A stretch of DNA of 64,000 bases from Polytrichum commune. Lineage: Eukaryota > Streptophyta > Polytrichopsida > Polytrichales > Polytrichaceae. Location of the stretch: the NCBI GenBank assembly GCA_950295325.1, contig OX485804.1:7626001-7690000 (forward strand). Reading direction: 5' to 3'. Below, in pieces: positions 1 to 11,985 of the stretch. Within the stretch, counting starts at the first letter, position 1. Every line of letters begins with the position of its first letter. Below the pieces are notes generated by a model. It was given only the letters and a program-made list of their open reading frames with translations. It had not been told where the DNA came from and did not search any database. Both the position numbers and the translations under genes were made by a program.

Positions 1-1975
1 ATAGGCCTGGAAAAGCACATGAATGTTCTTGAAGTGAAGTTCTTTAAAACACATGTAGTGCAAACTCCTTCCTTGGCACCTATTCCTGACATGGTTATGA
101 AAACTCAAGATGTGCTGCTGTTTTACCTTTGGATTGGTGCAAGAACCGATGCAGCTTCAGCCTATTGTACTTACTTGGACAAAACAACACACTGGAAGCT
201 AAAGGATTCAAGTGTATTGTACCAGAAACTGAGACTCGTTATGACCTGATCCTTTTGCTCAGCCATTTTGCTTGGTATTGTGCTTTTGGGGCGAAAAGAT
301 TTACTCACAAGCAATTATCCTGTTGAGTTGTACCTGACAATTAGGTCCTCATCCTTTTGCTTACCCTTGTTTGCAACAATTTTTATGATTGCAATGATGG
401 GTGTCAACTTTCTCTTTTCTGTGGTGTAAAGAAATATTTACATGGGCAAGCATTTTGAAAGTTTCAGGAAGAAGAATCTCCTTGGATTATTTGCAGTTCA
501 ACCTAGCACCTACACATCAGACTTAGTATCCTGTAGAATTACTCTTAGTGAGGAAAAGCGACAACATGTTGCTTGAAATTGCACAGGCCTTTAAAACCTC
601 TTCCATCTACAGTAACATACACCATTTGGCCATTTACTTCCCCACACTCATCCTTCAAGGAACAAGGCGAGGATCCACTAGTCGATCAATATGTTTTGCA
701 GTCTTTCTAACAAAGCCAATGACCTTTATCTTTTTAATGGGTTGTGTTTTCATGGGAAATGTCTAAGTTTCAATGAGATCCTGGAATTGCATATTTGGAG
801 GAAATGGTTGCACCTGTGATTTGAGAAGAATCTTTGAGCAATGTATCAATGGTCTTTTGGCTATTTTCGGCTATGGGAACAAGTTCAGATTTATTTATTC
901 CTTTGGTTCTTTGTGTCTTTGTTTCTGTATTCCTTTATGAGTCTTCTCATACTCTCAAATTGGTGGACTTTGGACTTTGACATGCTTATTTTTTTTTACA
1001 GTTTGCTAAAGTAATGGGGAGTTAAAGGGATTTTTGAAAGAGGGACCTGATGGTTGGACATTTTAAAATTTTGGTTCCTGCAGCACTATCCTAATCATAT
1101 ATATTGAATGGCGGATTGTTGACATTCCACAAGCTGGTAGGAAAGTGCCTTTAAAGCCAAGTCTTTATGCTTACTGGATTGAATGGCTCATTAGTTATTT
1201 TGCTGAAGACACAATAGATCTTTAAGCTTATTTCTGATAAGTCTCATAGTTCATTGGCATGGCAATGCATAGATGGCATTCCCATTTTGTGGCTTTCAGC
1301 AAAATCTTTGCTCTTTGCTTCTGTTGATTATCACTGTCACCACCAAGAAATGTTGTGTATTCTATGAGTTGTATGGGCAATCTATGAATGAAATCTGGAA
1401 TTGAAATGGCATTCAAGATCAGAGTCGTTTTTGGTGCAATGAGGTGAGTCAGGTGACTTATGGGGAGTTTCCATGTACGCCGCTTGCCCACCAGATTCTA
1501 GTGTGAATAATGACAAACCTGCCCAAATTTAGAGGGGATTTGGTGGGGCAAGGCTCGTATTTGCTTACTAGCTACTCTCATCTTCCCGAATCCAGGTCCA
1601 CATATTAACCTCCTCCTAAACTGGGCCTTCAATCTTTTGGTGATCAAAACTTGTAGGTTAAAGATATTTTAGCGGGCACATGGAAGTCAAGTGGCCTATA
1701 TCCGTGGCCCTTCACATTCTAGTAGACCATTAGAACGTGGTTGGATGGCGGCTTGTGTTTAACTACATGCCAATACCTTCGACATGTGGGCGAGTGACCT
1801 ACATAGAAACTTCACCCTTAGAGGGACTTGAGTTGTTTTAGCGATGAAGTGTATGCATCTTACTTGGTGGAGTGATGTTCTAGGATATTTTATGCTTCTT
1901 TGTTTTAGTTCAAAGTCATTCCCCAAAAAGGTAAATTGAAGAATCATTTTGCCTCAATTGATGCAACATTGGCCT
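1..1975. other. intergenic, no recognisable gene
   Basis: Only short open frames (under 90 codons) occur on either strand, and none resembles a family I recognise. The DNA is AT-rich and non-repetitive at this scale. It could include the end of a gene lying left of the window, but no splice-consistent coding series or domain motif supports one. Confidence 0.5.
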
Positions 1976-1978
1976 ATT

Positions 1979-2425
1979 TTAAGGGCTAGTTTACACCATT
2001 GACCATGAAGTCAGACCATGGAAGATGGCCTTTTTCAATGCTCCGACTTGATGGTCCAACTTTTATGGTCCGATTTCTTAAAAAATTGATCTACAAAGCC
2101 TTTGGGCCCCTCACTAGGTGTAAATGGAATGTGGACCAAGAAGAATGACCATGCACCAAAAAGTGAATGTGCTGATTTTTAAAAATATATTCCCAAAAAG
2201 AGTATTTTTGAAAAAAAATCAACTTTGACCATTCTCTTGTCTTCACTTTTTGTTAAATGTGTCAAAGATATGGCTTGCAAATCTTCTCACAACAATTCTT
2301 ACAAAAAAAAAATGACCGATTTAATTTGTACATGTGACATGTACAATGTACAATAAGCATTGAGTATACATGGTGAAGTAGGTTGCAAATAATGCTCATG
2401 GTCCATGTTGCAAATCAACCCTAAG
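1979..2425. repeat. MITE-like repeat with TTTACACC-type ends
   Basis: The left end reads AAGGGCTAGTTTACACC followed by ATTGACCATGAAG. The reverse complement of the right end reads TAGGGTTGATTTGCAAC followed by ATGGACCATGAGC, so the ends are imperfect inverted repeats of about 30 bp. A related block lies in the opposite orientation at about 27,795-28,096, sharing the motifs 'TGGTCCACATTCAATTTACA' and a terminal GTGTAAACCGCCCCTT. There is no coding capacity. The target duplication is not clear, so the superfamily is not assigned. Confidence 0.45.
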
Positions 2426-2554
2426 TTCAGAGTTGTTTTTACAAATTATCCATTAATAAGAATGATTTGTAGATTACTAGTGGGTGGGATCCACTAAAAG
2501 TTGTGATAAATGACATGGTATGCATCTCCCACACCTCAATATTGTTGCACATCA

Positions 2555-3350
2555 TATATTACGGTATTAAACATGTGACTGCAGTTTGGAGCCAACATTA
2601 CCGAGACCCCCTACTTGTAAATCTTTTCTAATTCTTACACAAATCGTATCAATGAGCTCCCCTCATGCATGTTAACTTATGTAGTCCTATTGTAGACACT
2701 TCCAATTCCACAAACAAGAAGAAGAGATGACTCCCTTGTTGCCACCGGTGTAAATGTTGGTATTGTTTCATCTTCAACTTCCTCCAAGTCTACATGAAAT
2801 CCCAAAATGGGCATTGCAAGAATTAGAGGCCCTAAAGATTGCCTCTTTAAAGAAAGGAACACCTTGAACATGCATGGACAAGCCAACTTCCACCCATCCC
2901 CCCCAAGGGCAAGCTCCTAGGTTCTTAGATGATTGATAAGAATACTTGGTCAGCCATATACCCCCACTCGGTATGATTGGGTGGATTATAGATGGCAAAT
3001 TACACCAAAACTTAAGTGCTAAGAAGGTCACCCATCTAAGTAAAATTTTGGCCTTAGGCAACTTTAACCTTGGAGTTTCAATGAAATCCAAGTTAAGGCC
3101 TTGGGTTTAATCCCCCCTAATTCCACAAACAAGTTGATTGTTTGAATTGTCTCATTTGGTCCATGGGCCAACAATGGACTCTGGACCCGTTTAAGGAAGA
3201 AGGGCAACTCTCTCTCCAATGAGGGTTGCAATATTGTTTTCCTTTATCTTGAACTAAGAACGGGTACAAATCCACTCTTTCAAAAATAACCTCCCTCATT
3301 AAGTGGTTTATGACTCACACACTTTTAATACCGCATGCCGGAGAGTTTAA
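2555..3350. repeat. dispersed repeat, copy 1 (pair at about 40.8 kb)
   Basis: This block is collinear and clearly homologous with about 40,795-41,620 in the same orientation. Both carry the phrases GAGCTCCCCTC, TATGATTGGGTGGA and GGTCCATGGGCCAACAA in the same order with scattered substitutions. Minus-strand frames of up to 105 codons run through it but resemble nothing known and are not conserved in frame in the second copy. It is probably an old transposon fragment of unknown class. Confidence 0.7.
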
Positions 3351-3548
3351 GCGATTAAGGGATGCTTTACACTACGGTGGAGAAGTCCTCCAGTCAAGAA
3401 TTCTAGGGAATTCTGAAATTTGATTGGCCGAGAGTGACACTCTTGACTGGTGGTGGTTTACACTAAGGCCAAGAGTCCTTTGATGAAGAACTTTGTACAT
3501 GGATGAAAAAATGACATGGTTGGCAACGTGGCGACACTTTTTCCAAGG

Positions 3549-3622
3549 GGAGTTCTCCAGAGGTCAAGTTTCTTGGGCAACCTCAAAGCTTTGGACAAGA
3601 AACTTGGCCTCCGGAGAACTCC
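3549..3622. repeat. short perfect-type hairpin (27-bp arms)
   Basis: The left arm (3549-3575) starts GGAGTTCTCCAGAGG. The right arm (3596-3622) is its reverse complement with two mismatches, and a 20-nt loop separates them. It lies within a run of short inverted motifs (about 3,360-3,640) that includes TTTACACTACGGTGG and TTTACACTAAGGCC. This is probably a MITE remnant. Confidence 0.6.
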
Positions 3623-3656
3623 GACTTCAATAAAATATTCTTCTTTAGAGAAATCT

Positions 3657-4058
3657 CTCAGGGGGTGCACTCCATTGTCAAGTTGAACACCGCATGCGAT
3701 AAATAAAATCTACTTTCTACTTAAAGCATCACCAAAATGGGTCAAAATTTTACCAATTATTTTTCATGAGTAGATATACACAGTATCTATTACACAGTAA
3801 AAAAAACCAAATTTGATGATTTTTTTTTTGATAAAATTTATAAAACTTATTGTTTCTAACTAGAATGACACAAAATTGAACTTAAAAATTACTACAAAAT
3901 TAAGATGCTCACAAATTTCAAAAAATTATATAAAGAAGATATTATCAATGGTTATGCATATGTAGAAAATTTCTAAAATTATAAATGGCATATAATATAG
4001 GGTAGCAAACTTTTATTGCACGTGGTTATGAAACGTAAGGGGGTGTGATCGCCCCGAG
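3657..4058. mobile_element. hAT-type MITE (GGGGTGCACTCC family)
   Basis: The element is 402 bp and AT-rich with no ORF. It begins CTCAGGGGGTGCACTCC and ends in CCCCGAG. It is flanked by an exact 8-bp direct repeat AGAAATCT (3649-3656 and 4059-4066), the target length of hAT elements. Its interior is homologous to the element at 46,545-46,960: both contain TTGTCAAGTTGAAC or TTGCCAAGTTGAAC just inside the left end, a GAGTAGATA stretch and TAGCAAACTTT near the right end. Confidence 0.75.
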
Positions 4059-4066
4059 AGAAATCT

Positions 4067-5284
4067 TTGCACTATTGTTCTCCCTCTTTAGTATGACATT
4101 TTTGGGAAATACAAAACAATCGTATTATCAAGGTGTTGTCTTCTCATTAATATGACAAATGACATAAAGTCGTCATACTATTGAGGGAATACGAAAACAT
4201 AAGTAATATGAGCTTTAAATTATATACAACAAGTTTAAGCAATATAGATGGTATGAAATAATAACTTATAACTCCAAACAATTACAAACATTCTCATGAA
4301 CTCTTAAAATAAGAGTCCAAAGATCTTTGGTGTTGCCTACCCAAGTTAGCAACTATCATCTTATCTAAATTCCCATCTAACTTTTGGAAACTAATAAGTT
4401 TATTAACACCAAAATATAAAGAGTTTTTTTAATAAGAAACTAGACAACAATGATGCATGATGTTTAGCATCAAGATACTGGTGATACTATATCACCCGTG
4501 TACAAGGCAACATACTAGGCAAGAGGCCACTCTCACCCTAACCATGTCCATTCTACACTAGTAACCCTAATTACCATTAAGTTCCCAACCGTAAGTGAAG
4601 TTCCCAAGTAGTTCCCAAGTGAAGATGGATGTATTTTAGATGTACATTATATAGATGAAAGGAGTTTTAGCATTAACTACCTCTTTAATATGACAAAACA
4701 AAGATTCTATATGTTGCATTATCAAGTGTTGTTGTCGTATAAAAGAGGGAGTTTTGAACTAAAAAGTTTGGTCTTGTAAAAATGTGTCGTAATATTGAGG
4801 GTGTCGTATAAACGAGTGTCGTATTAACGAGGTTGGACTACACCAACATGTTATTTCTTTTAAAATAAATAAGAAGATAATGTTACCTACTTATTTACCT
4901 TAATTTGGATGTATTATAGAGGTGGAACATTTTCAACTAAATTATTGTCATGAAAGAAGTTCTAAAAGATTGCCATATACTTTTTTTTTATCAATATAAT
5001 TTTTATAAATATCAATACAATGGTCATTTAGGGGGTAAGGTTTCTATTATGGCCGGCTTTGGCCGTTTTGTGAAGTAGTCCAGTGGACTTCTCCTCTTGG
5101 TGAAGTTGTCCAATACACTTCTCCTATAGGTGGTTACACTACGGCCGGTCAAGACTTCTTAAGGCATTATTTTATTATTTTTTCATCTTCTCTGGCATAG
5201 CATCCCTCGCCTCAAACAACCATGTCTTGGGCGAAAGTTCTTGACCGACCGGTGCACTTCTCCACCGTAGTGTAAAGCGGCCCT
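4067..5284. other. AT-rich intergenic DNA with inverted motifs near 5.04-5.28 kb
   Basis: No coding signal is visible. The right part (about 5,040-5,284) contains GTCCAGTGGACTTCTCC, GGTTACACTACGGCCGG and, near its right end, CACCGTAGTGTAAAGCGGCCC. These are the same GGGCCGCTTTACAC-type end motifs seen elsewhere in the window, suggesting one or more decayed MITEs. Confidence 0.4.
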
Positions 5285-5660
5285 TATTGTAGGTATGTAA
5301 GTTATGAAGTGACACTCAAGGATTCATGTAGAATTTGAGCTCACATGTGCTTTAGGCATTGAACTACACGTGAGTTTATTTATTTATTTTAAGTGTAGGC
5401 ATGCAAACTTTAAAATGGCAATCAAGTGGATTAATGTGGAATTTGAGGTTATACTCGCTTTAGGCATTGAACCACTGTTAGTTTTTTTGAATTTCATGGT
5501 AGGGTTGCAAGGTGTAAAGTGGTACTCAAGTGAGATTCATGTGGAATTTTAGGTCATACAAGACTACAAGTTTTCTCTAGGGATGGAACCACATGTCATA
5601 TTTTTGGAGTTTTTGTGTAGGTATGCAAGGTTTAAAGTGGCACTCAAGTAGGGTTGAAAC
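5285..5660 (+). repeat. diverged tandem repeat, about 115-bp unit, 3 or more copies
   Basis: Successive units share 'GTAGGTATGCAAGGTTTAAA', 'GTGGCACTCAAG', 'TTCATGTGGAATTT' and 'GGCATTGAACCACATG', recurring near 5290, 5395, 5500 and 5620. Units differ by many substitutions and small indels, so this is an old array. The short open frame here is a by-product of the repeat. Confidence 0.6.
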
Positions 5661-5699
5661 AAAAGTTGAGCTTCAAAGTGACACTCAACTAAGATTTGA

Positions 5700-6427
5700 G
5701 GTCAACTTTTACCATCGCATACATGTCAAAATGAGGTCACATGTGAGTCGGCCTCCTAGAGTCTAAGCATGCATTAGCCCAAAATATCAATGCGATGGTC
5801 CTACTAGGTGTCTAGACATGTAATTGATATTTTGTAGGTGAATCAAGTAGTCTAATAGATCCTCCCTAGCCACATTCCCATCTAGCAATGCTCTTTCCTT
5901 GCTCACAAGGCCCATAAGTCTTGGAGGTAAGAAAGGATCACCGTCCTCTCTAGAAGCAAATTCTTCTTCTTGCATAGGTCGTAGGTGGCAACCAATGAGA
6001 AATCGGTCCAATATACAATCCTTGTTTACAAGTAGAATGTTGTGCAACACTTAACAACAATGTATAACTATAGGAAGAAAATATATTTTGAAGTGCGACT
6101 TTGTTCAAATTTCTTTAAATTGTGCCTTAAGAATGTCAAATCCTTGTTCGACACTAATGCGAGTGGAATGGTGTTTTTGATTACACCAAGTTTCATCACT
6201 TGATAGTGGCTTCTCCATGTGGCCCTTCTTGAATGGTGTGATGCACCAACTCAATAAAGGGTAAGCCTAGTATGACATAATATAAGGCGAGATAAGAAGT
6301 CCATCTAGCGATGTCATGAGGTCATCGTGTAAGCCCCCCATGACTCCTTCTTCCACCCTTCTGTATAGTTCCATTGTTTTAAAGTGAACACTATTATATA
6401 AGGATATCGGAAGACCAATATTAATTG
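5700..6427. other. intergenic, nothing recognised
   Basis: A minus-strand frame of 87 codons (5787-6050) is the longest open stretch. It shows no motif I recognise and no upstream or downstream partner exon. I see no RNA gene or repeat here. Confidence 0.4.
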
Positions 6428-6535
6428 AAGTGAAGTATTTCCTCTGTCCTAAAATGATTGTCCTACCCCCCGGAGTTTTATGTCCCAAAATGTTTGTAGG
6501 ACAAACATTTTGGGATTAAAAACTATGGGGGGTAG
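6428..6535. mobile_element. Stowaway-like MITE fragment
   Basis: The block starts CCTCTGTCCTAAAATGATTG followed by TCCTACCCCCC, and its right half returns GGGGGGTAGGACAATCAT, giving a long hairpin. The outer motif resembles the plant Stowaway/Tc1-mariner end CTCCCTCCGT..., which is present intact at the mariner at 59,768. The distal right terminus appears lost, so this is likely a truncated non-autonomous relative. Confidence 0.55.
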
Positions 6536-6540
6536 GACAA

Positions 6541-6690
6541 TCATTAGGTTGTATTATTTCTGGTTATATTACCGCTAGTTGTTTTATTGTAGTTGTCTTG
6601 TTGTGGTTGTATTGTTCTAGTTGTACTGTTGCTGGTTGTATTGCTACTAATTGTATTGTTCTAGTTAGATTGATTTTGATTGCATTGTTT
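6541..6690 (+). repeat. degenerate minisatellite, GTTGTATTGTTCTA-type units
   Basis: About eight imperfect units of 14-20 bp built from GTTGTATTGTT, CTAGTTGTA and GCTGGTTGTATTG run head to tail. No coding frame is maintained. Confidence 0.6.
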
Positions 6691-8890
6691 TTGGAGTATT
6701 CTTTCTATCTCATCGAGGTAGAGAAGTAGGGGTTTAGAGGCATGAGATAGAGATATCATTAATAGTTAGAGATAGAATTAGTGATTAGTGACAAAGTTAG
6801 AGACAAAAGCTATAGCTAAAACTCTAGTTTTAGTCTTGATTGGAGTATTGGCTTAGAGCGTGACAAAAGGTTATCCATCCAAATACTATTCATCGGAAGT
6901 CTGGCTCAACATTAAATCCTTTCATTGTTTGGCCAATCCAACCAAGAGTGGCCGGTGTGGAATTTGGTGGAAGTTAGGTATCTTGAGCCAAACCCCCCCC
7001 CCCCATCCTTTGTGGTAGCAATTAATAAGTATGATGGATGAAATTTAGATAAAGTTATGATGATTTAGGTTGGATGAAGAGCGGTATTCCGAGGTATGAA
7101 ATGATGCGCTTAAGATTAATTTAAGATGATGTGCATGTATGAATTTGATGCTCAAATGAATAAAATGTATTTGGATGATGCTAAGAAAGAGAAGATCATT
7201 GCTTGGAGACACTAGATTAGTCCACCCATCCAACCAATTTTGTGGGTTGTTACTTTGGTTGGAGTAGTAATTATTGCCACAATGTGACATCCCTTGCTCT
7301 ATCATATTGTTGAGGGAAAATTGTTGTGGTTGTGATCAATGGGTGCAAAGATGGTGAAGTGGACAACTCTTGATCCTTGTACATGTTTAAATGAAAGTGA
7401 TTCTAAACAATATACCAACTTTTGATTTTGTCAAAATATGGTCATGAATAAATTTTGGACTATATTGATCTACTAAGCCAAATAATATATGTTGACAAAA
7501 ATACTTTTTTAAAATACATATATTTTAGAAGACAAATGCATTGATATTCAACAAGTAATTATTAATTTTCTTTTTGAAACATGATAAATTTATATTGAAT
7601 TGATGATTTAAAAAAAATGTTGGATGATGACCTCAAGCGTATAATGTATTTAAAAAATACGTAAAAAAAATCAAGTTCAAAATAGTTAAGGTCATGAAAT
7701 TTTAAGCATTACTTTTAATGATAAGTTTGGAAAACCTCATATTGGTATTATATATTTGAGTACTTAACACAACAATAGTAGTCACCATGAAGAAATATTA
7801 AATTTAAATAATAGTTGGCGACTACTGTTAGGCGTTTGACCACCTCTCCATTTAGCCCAAGTTAACCTAATTTAATATCCTTAGTGCAATGTGCTTGGTG
7901 TACGATGTGTGGTGATGTTCTCAATGCTTCTATTCAAGGGTGCCTAATTTTAATTCAATTTCTTTACTTGTAGCTGCAAATAAACAATATCTTCATTTGT
8001 AGCCATTTATCCTGCATATGCAAATTGGAGTTTCCAATAAAACTATGTATGATGTGTCATTGTTCCCCCATCATTGGCACATCGATCTAAGATATGTAGG
8101 TCTTGTTTGGTTGTTTTTCTTACTCAAACACCTATATATGATAGGTGAGGATCAAAGGACAATTTAACATCATAAAGACACATGTTTAAATGAGCTAGTG
8201 GGGCAAAAAGGCCAATGTTAGTGGGAGAAGAAAGCTCACAAATTCTAACTAATTTTAACAAAAGTAGTTTTTTCACTTCAATGTTGGTTAATTACTGCAA
8301 CCAAAGTCTAGAATGTATAATGCATTTCAAGACTAGACAAAGAGATCATAATGCTAAGATAATATTCAAAGTAAAAGAACCAAACCAAAATGCTACAAAA
8401 TGAAGGAAATTTGTGACATTTCTCCAGACACCAAAAGAGCATAAGTTTTTGTCAGAACCTTAAATGCTTTGATGTGCATATCATTTCACTTGCAAAAACT
8501 TACAATTAGGTTTTTGTAAGACTCTCCAGTGCTACAAGAGGTTGCTAGCCAAGGGGGATCCACTTGTTCGAGTGGAACCCACCAAGGGGAACCTGCTCTT
8601 TCTCTTCAAAAATTACATAGACCCTCCCTTTGTGTTGATTATTGAACCTAGAATGATGTGTGTATTTTGAGCATAGCCCATATCATCATAACACATGTCT
8701 TTTTTTTTCTAAGGCCCACATACCTCAGAACCCTGCAACCCATACATTCATCCACTATTACATCTTCATAGGTTTGGGGTTCATTCACAAGACATAATGC
8801 CTCAAAGGACAGAAGTGTTAGAGAAATTAGAATAGAGGCAATCTGATGTATTAACCATATGAGGCTTAGGGTGCAAAAGCCATTTGAGAC
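6691..8890. other. intergenic, nothing recognised
   Basis: AT-rich sequence with a 13-nt C run near 6,993-7,005 and no convincing gene. Open frames are under 90 codons and lack motifs. Around 8,550-8,600 there is a CCACTTGTTCGAGTGG palindrome. Related palindromes recur near 9,460-9,485 and 9,815-9,840. Confidence 0.4.
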
Positions 8891-8894
8891 TTAG

Positions 8895-9065
8895 GGTGGA
8901 CACCCTGGAACCAGGGTATATAGTTTAAATAATAACCCGGGACTTAACCCGGGTATCTGTAGGTTGAAGCTTTAACACTACAGAGTGTAACCCGGGTATC
9001 CCGAGGGTATTAGGGAGTTAAGTTAACTTAGTAAAGTTAAACCCCGGTTATCCCAAGGGTATAAA
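8895..9065. repeat. cluster of AACCCGGGTATC inverted motifs
   Basis: The strings AACCCGGGTATC, AACCCGGG, AGTTAACTTAG and CCCGAGGGTAT / CCCAAGGGTAT alternate over about 170 bp and can pair with one another. It resembles the terminal part of a small DNA transposon, but no flanking duplication could be fixed. Confidence 0.35.
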
Positions 9066-10179
9066 CCTAGACCTCGACCTCAGTAGGTATGGCCGACAAG
9101 TAGGTGCTTCAAATGGTGACAAGTGGCATTTACCAATATTTTATTATTTTCATACTTATAAATTTCTCTTCTACCGTATCAGGCAGCTTAAGAGGATTTG
9201 CACCTACATACTGTCCAAAATACATCTGACTATTATTCCTCTTACAACAAGAAGCAACATAGGTATTCTTAAACATACTCACAATAGGCATCCTTTGGAT
9301 GCAACAAAACCAATGCGGTGTATTGTACATGCAGACACATGAATTATCTTTTAATTGGAGTTAAGTTGACTTCAATTTACTGTAGGCCACATCGATTTTA
9401 AAATTGTGGGCACTTCAGAACAAGTGTGTCAACACTAATATGGGTGGATCCCCCTTGGCCAGCTCCACTTGACCAAGTGGAATCCCCTTAGCCGCTTCCA
9501 CTGCTGAGCCACTTCAATGGAACTATAATAATGGCAAACTATAAACATGCCGCTTGTTGTACAATGTGTTGCTTCCGTCTCTTTAAGAGTTGCCATCCCA
9601 CACTCAACACATGTGACTAGATGTGGCGCCCGTGCTTATGTCCAAGTTCTCCTGAGGAATTTGAGTGTTTGTTGTTTCATTACTACGAGCGTGAAAGAGG
9701 CCTCTATAGGAACATTAATGCCTCCATGTTGGCACAGTTCTTGAGGCGCATTCGCTAAGTCTTGAACTGGGTAAACCAATTTCTTGATAGAATGACTGTT
9801 ACATGCCCTAGCAGGATCCACTCGATCAAGTGGAACCTCCTCGCAGTGATTCACTCAACCAAATGGATGCTGCAAAGGTACTTACGCATCTACTTCATAA
9901 TTGTTCATCACTAGATCCACTGAGGCTCCAGTCAACCCACTCCTTGTGCTAATTGCAATTGTTACAATACTCACAAGCTCCTCTAGAGCAGATGCTCCAG
10001 ATAAGTTGAACTATGCCATACGTTGAATTGCTGACTAAGTGCGCAAGTGATTTTTTTTGTGCAGGGCGAACGAGAAAATGAATCCAGACCCATTCGCAAC
10101 AAAGGAGGTGATTTTTCTAATACCACATGTTGCCATCACACTATTTGTTGGGATAAATAATAACAATAAAGTTTTATTG
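9066..10179. other. intergenic, nothing recognised
   Basis: Short overlapping frames occur on both strands around 9,547-9,854 but carry no recognised motif. Repeated CACTTGNNCAAGTGGAA-like palindromes (9,465-9,485 and 9,820-9,835) are the only structure I see. Confidence 0.4.
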
Positions 10180-11231
10180 TGTAGGGGTCATCCCTATCCG
10201 TAGCAATATTTTTAGAAGAGGGAAATGACGTCCATGTTGAAGATTTTGACCAAAATTGCAATGGGCTTCAAAGGGAGGATTGGATAAACATTCATGTGAT
10301 GCTTGTGAATGAAGATGGACAAAATATGGCAAAAGGCATTTGCCGTAATGTGAACAAAATCGATTGCGTGGAAGACAATTGTTTTGGAAGTGACCACGTT
10401 GGTGTCCTTACAAATGAAGCCTATTGAGGGAATGATGGACATGGGAGCCATGTTCACTTTGAGGGCGTGGCCACTCTCTTGTGTTTACCATAGTGGATGT
10501 ACTCTTGCACATCACCTTTTTGTGAGTAAACACAGATTGCATGCAAAATCCAAGTTACTGGAGAAATGGAGGAAGGACGGGAAAATGGCCTACGACATAT
10601 CTTGTACATTAGACCATAGTAAGCCCACTAAAAAAATCTCAAATACTGAACAATGCAAGCATACAACAACTCTTTGCAGTTCTCTGTTGCGATCCTGAGT
10701 GCCTTATCTTCTTTCCTGGAGATGAGGCACTCACACTTCGAATCGAATTTTATGATTGTTCTACAAGGATGAGGCATGCCAAACGACTCGAGGCTCACAA
10801 ACAAGTACGTCCACTTCTAGGGGGGTCTACGAATGTCGTCACTTTGAATGGAGGCAATATATGCGTCATAGCATGGAGGCACATATTTGTGATCTTGAAA
10901 GCCACATTCTATAGAATCTGTCACGAATTGAAGTGTGGTATGCGTCCGCAAGACCATGGAAACTTGAACACCAAATGGTACCATAACTTCCTTATATGAT
11001 GTTAGATGCTTACAAGTGACCAATCCATCATCATTTACGCTTCAAGTAGATGCCAATGGACTCCTCACCTGCCCCATTTGGGCAAGTATAAAGGAAGTTA
11101 TTCCTGTTCAAACCTTGTTAGTCCCAAGAGCCACTCCCATGCCACTGCTGCAACAAGGCTATGTCCTGGGACAGTGCCCCACTCATATTGCCATATGTCC
11201 TAGCTCACACCTCCGATTGAGATGTTCTTGA
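10180..11231 (+). pseudogene. decayed coding region, unidentified
   Basis: A series of open plus-strand segments runs through here. From a possible acceptor (TGTGTAG at about 10,183) a frame reads without stop to 10,428 and includes WINIHVMLVNEDGQNMAKG. Another segment to 10,999 includes PECLIFFPGDEALTLRIEFY and VRPLLGGSTNVVTLNGG. A third (11,016-11,231) follows. Amino-acid use is protein-like, and the segments read as one broken gene interrupted by stops and frameshifts. I do not recognise the family; it could be a transposon accessory protein or a captured host gene. Confidence 0.35.
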
Positions 11232-11859
11232 GCATCCTACGCATAGCTCATGGCCTTATTCTCGTGATTCCTAGTTTGCTTGGGTGGGAGGCGTTCCTAA
11301 CACCTAGGGCCCTCACTCACACTAGAATCACTTGGGCCCTCTCACCAATGGCGGCACAAGTCCCGGGTGTCACTCCAAGGTCCCCCTTGTGCCCATGGTG
11401 TTTTGGGCACTTCTAGTGAAGAGGTGCGCGACAGGGCAAATACCGAGGGCGGTAGGAGTGAGACATTAGAATTGCTTCTTGCATGTGCTTTCGTTGATAG
11501 TGTGAGCCACTACAACAAATACTACCATTGGTACTAAATATATATGGGTGGTTGGTCCATGGGAGACCATCATGACCTCTCAAGGTTAGTGGGATTTATT
11601 TTCGTTGATTTCAATACTTTACATGCTAATTGTACCAATATTGTCGACATGGTGTACTTGTCACGACCTTAATGAAAAGCTTAAAATAATTTGAGGGACT
11701 GTTGACCTATCCAATGTGAAGTGTTGTATATTAAACTTCAAGTTGATATTACAAATTCTATATGTAGTACTAGGAAGAGGTGGACACGGTGCGTATTGAG
11801 CATGCCAACGTGGACGACCGTATAGTTCCCACGATACCTTGCTATAATGTTTGCTTGCC

Positions 11860-11985
11860 ATCCCATGTTGTCCTTCCCATATGTTGTTCCAACGTTCCCA
11901 TGGTGTTCCCATGTTCCCATGTAGTCATTCCCATGTAGTCATTCCCATGTTCACATGTAGGCATTCCCATGTGAGCAGCTCACAT
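11860..11985 (+). repeat. minisatellite of TTCCCATG units
   Basis: TTCCCATG or close variants occur about eight times within some 125 bp, some separated by TAGTCA or GTTG. Open frames here rich in Cys, His and Ser come from the repeat. Confidence 0.65.

Noticed and set aside
5285-5660. CRISPR-like array of spaced repeats
   Set aside because: Units are long, diverged and contiguous without uniform spacers, and the DNA is eukaryotic; it is an ordinary tandem repeat.
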